A stretch of DNA of 64,000 bases, from assembly GCF_004364315.1 (NCBI RefSeq), contig NZ_SOBR01000004.1:124001-188000 (forward strand), in the 5' to 3' direction. The stretch is from Chromohalobacter marismortui. GTDB lineage: Bacteria; Pseudomonadota; Gammaproteobacteria; Pseudomonadales; Halomonadaceae. Under the pieces are notes generated by a model. It was not told the origin of the DNA and did not search any database. It saw nothing but the letters and a program-made list of their open reading frames with translations. This document shows, in pieces, positions 57,851-64,000 of the stretch (the first letter of the stretch is position 1; the number at the start of each line of letters is the position of its first letter). The position numbers were made by a program, and so were the translations under genes.

Positions 57851-60700
57851 TTTCTGAGCTGCCTGGGCGGCAGCTAATGGCGTCGCGCATGGCCTGGCGC
57901 AGGCGCTGGCTTTCTGAGCTGCCTGGGCGGCAGCTAACGTCTTCTTTCCGATAGCCGCGTGTTTTGTTGCTTTCTGAGCTGCCTGGGCGGCAGCTAACGT
58001 CAATCACTTCGTCGGTCTGAATTTGCGTGGTTTCTGAGCTGCCTGGGCGGCAGCGAACTCGCAGGGCTCGGGGCTGATCGCGGTGGCATCTTTCTGAGCT
58101 GCCTGGGCGGCAGCGCACACCGGTGTCGCTTTTGCAACATGTTGTGCTCATTTCTGAGCTGCCTGGGCGGCAGCGCACGCAGCGTGGGCGGCTGGGGCAT
58201 GCAGATGTTTTTTCTGAGCTGCCTGGGCGGCAGCTAACCGTGGCAGGCATGTCACCCATGCTCGCCGCTGTTTCTGAGCTGCCTGGGCGGCAGCTAACGG
58301 TGGCCCCATGACCAAGCGCGACGAGCAGACTTTCTGAGCTGCCTGGGCGGCAGCTAACGACGGCGCCAAGCCGACCGAGCTGCTAGTCGATTTCTGAGCT
58401 GCCTGGGCGGCAGCGCACGCCCCACGACTTCTCGAACTTCGCGCCGTACATTTCTGAGCTGCCTGGGCGGCAGCGCACGGTACCGCGATGCTGCCTGCGT
58501 TTGAGTCGGTTTTCTGAGCTGCCTGGGCGGCAGCGCACCGCTTTAGATCACCGGGGCTTAGTGCTTCCTTTTTCTGAGCTGCCTGGGCGGCAGCGCACTC
58601 GGACATCGCCAGCATTGCGGCGCCGATCTCTTTCTGAGCTGCCTGGGCGGCAGCGCACGTCGAACGCTGGTTATGTGCATGGACCCGAAAGTTTCTGAGC
58701 TGCCTGGGCGGCAGCGCACCCGCGAGCCACGAGCAACAGCGGGACGAGCACTTTCTGAGCTGCCTGGGCGGCAGCGAACGAGTTTGGATGCGCTTTCGCG
58801 TGAACGCTGGCTTTCTGAGCTGCCTGGGCGGCAGCGCACGGCGTGATCACCGGCTCGTCGCACAGGTTCGCTTTCTGAGCTGCCTGGGCGGCAGCGCACT
58901 CCATATCACGGGCAATGCCATTTGCATCCGTTTTCTGAGCTGCCTGGGCGGCAGCGCACCAAATCCGGCGATGAAGAGCAAATGATCGCTTTTTCTGAGC
59001 TGCCTGGGCGGCAGCGCACTCACGCTTTCCCAGCGCAGGCGATATGCCAGCTTTCTGAGCTGCCTGGGCGGCAGCGCACGATGACGTGTCCGACTATTTC
59101 GGCCCGCTGTCTTTCTGAGCTGCCTGGGCGGCAGCGCACTCACGCTTTCCCAGCGCAGGCGATATGCCAGCTTTCTGAGCTGCCTGGGCGGCAGCGCACG
59201 ATGACGTGTCCGACTATTTCGGCCCGCTGTCTTTCTGAGCTGCCTGGGCGGCAGCGCACCGGGTCGATCTCGCCGAACTCGTTTAGCTGGATTTCTGAGC
59301 TGCCTGGGCGGCAGCGCACGCGTTCCCCAGCACGAACTTGTCGATGCCCTTTTTCTGAGCTGCCTGGGCGGCAGCGCACATCAACGCGGACGCGGTACTC
59401 TAAATCACCTATTTCTGAGCTGCCTGGGCGGCAGCGCACATGGTTGTGGCGATGCGATCACAAGGGTGTCATTTCTGAGCTGCCTGGGCGGCAGCGCACA
59501 CCACGGCGCTGGTCAGGGTCGAGACGACAATTTTCTGAGCTGCCTGGGCGGCAGCGCACGGCATTTGTCGGGCAGGACGGCGGCTATCGCTTTTCTGAGC
59601 TGCCTGGGCGGCAGCGCACAATCTGACGCATCGTGTCTCTCCTTTCCTGTTTTTCTGAGCTGCCTGGGCGGCAGCGCACCAACTCGGCTAGGCTGTACTC
59701 CTGGCCGTGCTTTTCTGAGCTGCCTGGGCGGCAGCGCACGCTGCCGTCCGGGCGCATTTCGCATCGCGGGTTTTCTGAGCTGCCTGGGCGGCAGCGCACG
59801 TCAGGTTGCGCCGGGCGCTCGCCGTCTTGTTTTTCTGAGCTGCCTGGGCGGCAGCGCACGAATTGGCCGACGTGTCGCCCAGCGCGGGCAATTTCTGAGC
59901 TGCCTGGGCGGCAGCGCACATGCCGCGTATCGCGCCTATCAGGGCATCGCATTTCTGAGCTGCCTGGGCGGCAGCGCACGCGTCGAGGTCGCGGCGAGCC
60001 TTATCCATCCGTTTCTGAGCTGCCTGGGCGGCAGCGCACGGTGCCGAGGCCGGTCACGCGCTGCTGTTCCATTTCTGAGCTGCCTGGGCGGCAGCGCACT
60101 TCATTGTTGGGGCGGTGGTGTCGGTAATATTTTTCTGAGCTGCCTGGGCGGCAGCGCACCGACCGCCCTCAATGCCAATCTGGGACTCTACTTTCTGAGC
60201 TGCCTGGGCGGCAGCGCACACCGAGCCCTCTCCAATCCGGTGCTGCCCGGATTTCTGAGCTGCCTGGGCGGCAGCGCACCCGGTGAGGGCGGTCAGCTCG
60301 GCCAGCGTCATTTTCTGAGCTGCCTGGGCGGCAGCGCACTTACAACTTCGGCGGCCTGAGTTTGTCCCAGATTTCTGAGCTGCCTGGGCGGCAGCGCACA
60401 ACAATCAGCCGCCGCGCCCGTTCTTCCGCCATTTCTGAGCTGCCTGGGCGGCAGCGCACTTCACGTTGTACATGTTCGTCTTGGTCAGATTTTTCTGAGC
60501 TGCCTGGGCGGCAGCGCACGGCATTTAATCCCGACACCTCGTTACCCAACCTTTCTGAGCTGCCTGGGCGGCAGCGCACATCAACTAGACCGTGAAGCGC
60601 TCGAGGCGCTGTTTTCTGAGCTGCCTGGGCGGCAGCGCACCGGGAAATGACCTGGCTCCAGCGCGTCAACGATTTCTGAGCTGCCTGGGCGGCAGCGCAC
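57851..60700 (-). CRISPR. Type I-F CRISPR array, 48 repeats and 47 spacers
   Basis: 48 repeats of 28 bp start every 60 bp; spacers are 32 bp except two of 33 bp (58659-58691 and 60580-60612). Read on the minus strand the repeat begins GTGCGCTGCC and ends GGCAGCTCAGAAA. The stem CTGCC/GGCAG with a 5-nt loop is Cas6f-type, giving an 8-nt crRNA 5' handle CUCAGAAA. The leader is on the right next to cas6f. Variant repeats (GTTAGC, GTTCGC or ATTAGC at the 5' end) cluster at the left, leader-distal end (repeats 1-4 and 7-9 from the left) plus one at 58752; the stem is unchanged in all 48. Confidence 0.98.
59020..59259 (-). repeat. Exact tandem duplication of two spacer-repeat units
   Basis: The 120-bp block at 59020-59139 (two spacers and two repeats) is repeated exactly at 59140-59259. 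The two spacers start TCACGCTTTCCC and GATGACGTGTCC on the plus strand. This is an internal array duplication, not two acquisition events. Confidence 0.95.
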
Positions 60701-60726
60701 TAGAGCTTATCACGGCTAAATATCTG

Positions 60727-60740
60727 ATTGTTAAAGAGCA
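60727..60740 (-). promoter_or_regulatory. boxA-like antitermination element in the CRISPR leader
   Basis: On the minus strand TGCTCTTTAACAAT matches the rRNA boxA core (GCTCTTTAACA), 27 bp before the first repeat. BoxA elements that recruit Nus factors are known upstream of CRISPR arrays in other bacteria, where they prevent Rho-dependent termination. Confidence 0.7.
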
Positions 60741-60753
60741 TTCACCTAAAGAA

Positions 60754-60784
60754 AGCGCCACACCCTTTTACAGGAGGTGGCGCT
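60754..60784 (-). terminator. Hairpin between cas6f and the array
   Basis: AGCGCCAC and GTGGCGCT form a perfect 8-bp stem followed on the minus strand by TTCTTTA, 46 bp after the cas6f stop. It fits a terminator for the cas operon, separating it from array transcription. Confidence 0.65.
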
Positions 60785-60829
60785 AGGTTGTTGATTTAAA
60801 AGGACGCTATAGAGTCTTCTCAAAAAGGG

Positions 60830-61399
60830 TCAAAACCACGGCACTGTCGCTTCACGGCTCAGCCCGTAGTGGTTGAAGCGCCCTGCTACTGGGGTCTCTT
60901 GCAGTTGGCCGTGTTCGATAAACAGCGCAAAGCGCTGGCCGCTGGATCGGCTGTTCACTTGCACGAACGGCAATGAGATCTTGCGCTCAGCAGGTGCCGA
61001 CATGCATTGGCGCGCTTCTTCTTCGCTGATGTCGTGCCGGCGCGCGTAACGCTTGACCCGACTTGGCCCACCCGTATTGAACTGCCGGCGTACCACGCGC
61101 CGGTGACTCACTTCCGCCGGAACCGGCGCAATGTCCGCCAACTCGACATGATCACGCATGCCCGCCAGCCACGGGAGCGCCATGAGCTGTTCAAGACGGC
61201 TCTGCTGCGCGTGTAGCCGAAGCCGATCCCCCGGCGTGCGCGCACGCACGCCGGTCTTGTGGTCGGGCAGGCTCACGCCGATATCATCGGCCTGCAGATC
61301 GAACAGTGCCCGATGAAGCTTGCTGTAGAGTGCGTTCATCAGCATTGCCGCCGGAAACTCCGGGTCCGGTCGCAGCCGAATATCGAGATAATGATCCAT
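60830..61399 (-). CDS. cas6f: CRISPR endoribonuclease Cas6f/Csy4
   Basis: This 189-residue nuclease cuts the pre-crRNA at the 3' side of the repeat stem and stays bound to it. Residues line up with Pseudomonas aeruginosa Csy4: catalytic His29 at the same number, Ser150/Ser152 and Tyr178 (offset by two from Ser148/Ser150/Tyr176), an arginine-rich helix (SRVKRYARRHD, 113-123) for the RNA major groove, and the diagnostic end NHYGLSREATVPWF. It is the last gene of the csy operon, four bases after csy3. Confidence 0.96.
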   Translation of the reverse strand: MDHYLDIRLRPDPEFPAAMLMNALYSKLHRALFDLQADDIGVSLPDHKTGVRARTPGDRLRLHAQQSRLEQLMALPWLAGMRDHVELADIAPVPAEVSHRRVVRRQFNTGGPSRVKRYARRHDISEEEARQCMSAPAERKISLPFVQVNSRSSGQRFALFIEHGQLQETPVAGRFNHYGLSREATVPWF

Positions 61400-61402
61400 G
61401 GC

Positions 61403-62434
61403 TTACCCCGCTTCGCCGAAGACACCGCCACGGATCAAGGTCGCCATCACGAAGTGCTGTTGCGGGGTATCCGGCACTTGGTCCTTGATCATCCAGTTAT
61501 CCAGCAGCGAGTAGAAATCCACCTTTTGCTTGGGCTGGCGGTAAGCGCTGCCCTGAGTGGTCACCGAGCCATAAGGCTCGACGGCGATGGGGCCGAGGTC
61601 ATTGCCATCTTCCGGCGTTGGATACCAGGTATCGATGGTGCGGATGGCATTGCCCAGCTTCTGGGAGTGGATGGCGGCCACGTCGCCAACGCTATAGAGC
61701 GTCTTGCTTTTATCGCCCCGTCCGCGCTCCAGAATCAGCTCTTGCGATGGGAAAACTTCCTGCCCGTTACCCACATGCGCAAAGGCGATGACTTCCAGAA
61801 TCAAATGACGCTCGCCCGCGAGGGCATCTGCAATATCCTGAGCCAACTCCGAGGTTTGCGTATCACTGTCAAAACTGCGGAGTGACAAACTCAGTGCACC
61901 GAATGTCCATTCTTTGGCGACGTGGCCCTTTTCCATGCGCCGAACGCGCACCTCGACTTGCTCGGCACCGACACGGTTACGCCACAAGAAGCGACCATTC
62001 GCCAAATTGTGAGCATAACGCCGGGCCAGTTCGTCAAACCCTTGCGCCTGCACATACTCGGTAACGGCCTGTTGCAACTTGGCTTGATAGTCGGCGTTAT
62101 TGCATGCCGATGGCGTACCAGCGCCTCCCAGTACACGTAGTGTGAAACGCGCCATCAATGTATCGGTATCATGCGGCAAGGTAGCGACATCGACGGTCTG
62201 GAGATTGGGGTTCTCGATGGCAGCATCGAGCTTCGCTGGATCCTGCTCTTTCGCCTTGAGGCGGTTGGAGATCGTACCGCGTACCGACTTTTCACGAACC
62301 GTGACCGGCTGCCAGTCGTCCAGCGCGTCGCGTTGGGACCACTGCCCGGCGTACAACAGCGCATCGGAGGGGTCGAGCTTGCGTTCGAAGGCAAGAACGG
62401 AAGCAGTTTTCAAAGCGTCGTCTTTCTTAGCCAT
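61403..62434 (-). CDS. csy3: Type I-F backbone protein Csy3 (Cas7f)
   Basis: This 343-residue protein polymerises along the crRNA to form the Cascade backbone. Family features include [24 protein letters not shown] at the start, [31 protein letters not shown] and the end GGVFGEAG. I chose the ATG at 62434, which has AAGGAG seven bases upstream; the open frame extends six codons to an ATG overlapping the csy2 stop. Length is typical. Confidence 0.95.
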   Translation of the reverse strand: MAKKDDALKTASVLAFERKLDPSDALLYAGQWSQRDALDDWQPVTVREKSVRGTISNRLKAKEQDPAKLDAAIENPNLQTVDVATLPHDTDTLMARFTLRVLGGAGTPSACNNADYQAKLQQAVTEYVQAQGFDELARRYAHNLANGRFLWRNRVGAEQVEVRVRRMEKGHVAKEWTFGALSLSLRSFDSDTQTSELAQDIADALAGERHLILEVIAFAHVGNGQEVFPSQELILERGRGDKSKTLYSVGDVAAIHSQKLGNAIRTIDTWYPTPEDGNDLGPIAVEPYGSVTTQGSAYRQPKQKVDFYSLLDNWMIKDQVPDTPQQHFVMATLIRGGVFGEAG

Positions 62435-62451
62435 TGTTGGGCTCCTTGTCA

Positions 62452-63411
62452 TTAAGCGCTATGTGCACGCTGGGCATAGTCGTTGTTAAGGCGATAAAGG
62501 CCGGCATCGAGATCGTTATCGACGTACCAGAGCAAGTCTTCGGGACACGTCAAACGGTGAGGACTCATCCATTGACCGATGGAATAAATGCTTTCCACGA
62601 AGCGAAACGGGAGCTGCGTATCTCGCGCATTCGCGACGCTACCCGGCTCGAACTGCTCTGAGATGGCGCCATAACCGACCGGAATCGGCACCAACCAACC
62701 GGGGTAAGGGCGACGCACTTCCCAACGCACCTGCTCACTCTCGGAATCGACATGGCATTCGTGGTTGAGGCGCGAAAGATCGAGCCAGGCATCCAGCGCT
62801 GTCGCGTTTTCGTCTTTGGCTTGAAGCGTCTCGGTGTGTTCAGCCAGACGGTCATCGCGTAACACCAAGGCAAACCCTGGCAACCAACGGCGCTTCAAAC
62901 GCTTGAACTGTTTTTCACGTTCACTCGAGTCGTCATCCAGCGCGATCCACACCGGGTGTTGCCGGTCAGGAGAAACACGAGAATTGGGCATCACACTGCC
63001 ACCCGCAATGCGCATCCCGGCCACGATATTCCCCGCCTGTTGCGCAATATGCTGGCGCTGTTCGTCCGAGGCTTTGGCATCGATAGCGAATATCAGGGTG
63101 ATATCCAGGTGCATGCGCCCTTCTTCGACAATCGACGCTGTACCACCGGTTTTATCGACAGGGTTACGGGTAAGATGAAAGGCGCGGGTATACCCGCCCT
63201 CGGTCGCTTGCGCCTCGACGTCATGGCACACCACCCCGACACGCTCTAACGATACGTTGATGTCCGCTGCGGCGAGCTTGCGTTCCAGCGCTTGCATCAT
63301 GCCCACGAAAGCACTCATGGCCGGAAAGCCCCACGTCATCGGGCTCGAAATCGCATTAGCGTTTTGTACGCGAAGACGCGGCAGTACCAGAAGGTTCTTG
63401 ACGTCACTCAT
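62452..63411 (-). CDS. csy2: Type I-F Cascade protein Csy2 (Cas5f)
   Basis: This 319-residue protein pairs with Csy1 at the crRNA 5' end and helps PAM recognition. Seen: [38 protein letters not shown] at the N-terminus and [33 protein letters not shown] at the C-terminus, as in other Csy2 proteins. The ATG at 63411 overlaps the csy1 stop by eight bases and has GGAGG upstream in the csy1 tail; an upstream in-frame ATG is inside csy1. Confidence 0.94.
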   Translation of the reverse strand: MSDVKNLLVLPRLRVQNANAISSPMTWGFPAMSAFVGMMQALERKLAAADINVSLERVGVVCHDVEAQATEGGYTRAFHLTRNPVDKTGGTASIVEEGRMHLDITLIFAIDAKASDEQRQHIAQQAGNIVAGMRIAGGSVMPNSRVSPDRQHPVWIALDDDSSEREKQFKRLKRRWLPGFALVLRDDRLAEHTETLQAKDENATALDAWLDLSRLNHECHVDSESEQVRWEVRRPYPGWLVPIPVGYGAISEQFEPGSVANARDTQLPFRFVESIYSIGQWMSPHRLTCPEDLLWYVDNDLDAGLYRLNNDYAQRAHSA

Positions 63412-64000
63412 CGTCTTCACCTCCTTGAAGCTCATCCAGGTCATCGAGTTCTTCCATTAGAACGGCCATCCAGCGGCGGTCCTTATCCAGCAGTCGTTGA
63501 TGAGAAGCATCTTGACCGAGCTCTTTCTTCCAGTGACGAAACTCGACGTCTCCTAGTGGCAACTTGCCGCCGAGTTCCGCATTGAGCCAGTTGGCAAAAC
63601 GCTGGCGAACTTCGTCGGGCCAGCCAGATCCATGGCGTGCTTTACGAAACTCGGCATCCTCTTGTGCACGCCCAGGATCAAGCCAGAAGGCTTCTTCTAC
63701 GGCCAGACGGCAGCTTTCATCCGCACTCCAGCCTGAATCGAGGCTATGCATCTGCATCGTGAACAACACCAGCTCATCCATGATCATGGCGGTGTAGTCA
63801 TCGTGGAGATCACGTGTATGCATATCCGTGTTGGGATTGGTTTCCAGAAACCGTTTCAGGTCACCGACCAATGCCCGTACGCCCTTGCGTCGGCCGAACA
63901 TTCCACGGTGGGAAAATACGGAGTCCATCTTTAATGGCGGGTTGATATCACGCGAGTTCCAAGTAGGCGGCAATGACGCTAATAAATAATTATTACCGCC
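63404..64000 (-). CDS. csy1: Type I-F Cascade protein Csy1 (Cas8f), C-terminal part
   Basis: Only the last 198 codons of csy1 are in the window; the frame is open through the right end. The window-edge residues GGNNYLLASLPPTWNSRDINPP match the conserved Csy1 motif (GG..YLL.SLPP.W). The full protein is normally about 430 residues, so roughly half is missing by windowing, not by mutation. Csy1 is the large subunit that reads the PAM. cas1 and cas2-3 would lie further right on the same strand. Confidence 0.93.
   Translation of the reverse strand, partial: GGNNYLLASLPPTWNSRDINPPLKMDSVFSHRGMFGRRKGVRALVGDLKRFLETNPNTDMHTRDLHDDYTAMIMDELVLFTMQMHSLDSGWSADESCRLAVEEAFWLDPGRAQEDAEFRKARHGSGWPDEVRQRFANWLNAELGGKLPLGDVEFRHWKKELGQDASHQRLLDKDRRWMAVLMEELDDLDELQGGEDDE

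Larger units (their letters stand above)
60701..60829 (-). promoter_or_regulatory. CRISPR leader
   Basis: A 129-bp AT-richer stretch between the first repeat and the cas6f stop. It contains a hairpin (60754-60784), a boxA-like element (60727-60740) and presumably the array promoter. One candidate is TTGAGA with TTTAAA 17 bp downstream on the minus strand (about 60823 to 60795), upstream of the hairpin. The orientation is supported by trailer-end repeat decay at the far end. Confidence 0.75.

Noticed and set aside
57851-60700. Self-targeting spacers matching genes in this window.
   Set aside because: No match was noticed by eye, but I could not check all 47 spacers exhaustively on both strands, so I make no claim.
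57834-60786. Long open frames across the CRISPR region on both strands, some with 20-residue periodic motifs such as SELPGRQRT or AAAQAAQK.
   Set aside because: The 60-bp repeat period is divisible by three and the repeat has no stop in several frames, so periodic frames arise by chance. Spacers give unrelated residues, and no ribosome site is present.
60701-60829. Anti-CRISPR or small protein gene in the leader.
   Set aside because: No frame with a start and ribosome site fits; the stretch is explained by the hairpin, boxA and leader.
60830-64000. Possible transposon-associated (Tn7-like) type I-F variant.
   Set aside because: Cas6f and csy genes are of the ordinary I-F1 type with a separate csy1 and csy2; no tniQ, transposase genes or fused cas8/cas5 are seen in the window.

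Overview
The window is about 64 kb of high-GC gammaproteobacterial chromosome. I infer a halophilic member of the Halomonadaceae (Chromohalobacter/Halomonas-like) from three things: several TRAP and TTT (tripartite tricarboxylate) secondary transporters, marine-type aromatic-acid catabolism, and glnA-ntrBC and typA loci of gammaproteobacterial type. No rRNA or tRNA gene was recognised. Coding is dense apart from short promoter regions and one CRISPR array.

Layout. (1) 0-6.3 kb, minus strand: quinate/shikimate catabolism (quiC-type 3-dehydroshikimate dehydratase fusion, quinate/shikimate dehydrogenase, type II dehydroquinase) followed by a complete TRAP transporter (DctP, DctQ, DctM). (2) 6.4-12.3 kb, plus strand, divergent from it: a TctCBA tripartite transporter, a HAD phosphatase and a DcaP-type porin. 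PcaR-like IclR boxes recur upstream of these units. (3) 12.4-22.3 kb: a ferulate/hydroxycinnamate module: feruloyl-CoA synthetase, divergent MarR regulator, TRAP permease with two paralogous binding proteins, a DUF3237 protein, feruloyl-CoA hydratase-lyase and vanillin dehydrogenase. (4) 22.4-29.2 kb: a short palindromic MITE-like element directly upstream of a 2-keto-3-deoxygluconate kinase, a ketoacid reductase and an SDR; then HAD phosphatase, YciH, a lipoprotein, a sirtuin and a NERD protein. (5) 29.2-43.3 kb: alpha-glucoside uptake and hydrolysis (aglEFGAK-aglR on minus), a divergent ScrY-like porin with LacI-type operators in between, a sodium:solute symporter, a second maltoporin and MalM. 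(6) 43.4-57.7 kb: dgt, oxaloacetate decarboxylase, ntrC, ntrB, a DUF4124 protein, glnA with candidate sigma-54/NtrC sites, a glycosyltransferase and a degenerate deacetylase-like protein, typA, ompW, a small unknown gene and a periplasmic glycerophosphodiesterase. (7) 57.7-64 kb: a type I-F CRISPR-Cas locus. The 48-repeat array is transcribed leftward from a leader next to cas6f. csy3, csy2 and the C-terminal part of csy1 follow; the window ends inside csy1, so cas1 and cas2-3 would be expected beyond position 64000.

How it works together. The first 22 kb converts plant-derived acids (quinate, shikimate, ferulate, probably p-coumarate) towards protocatechuate and vanillate, each pathway paired with its own high-affinity secondary transporter. 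The aglEFGAK block feeds alpha-glucosides into central metabolism. The CRISPR locus is the main defence feature. Three points stand out there: a boxA-like antitermination signal in the leader, an exact two-spacer tandem duplication, and a 5'-truncated HigA-like antitoxin gene whose reading frame runs straight into the oldest repeat. All similarity statements come from reading the sequence and recalled family features; no database search was run.
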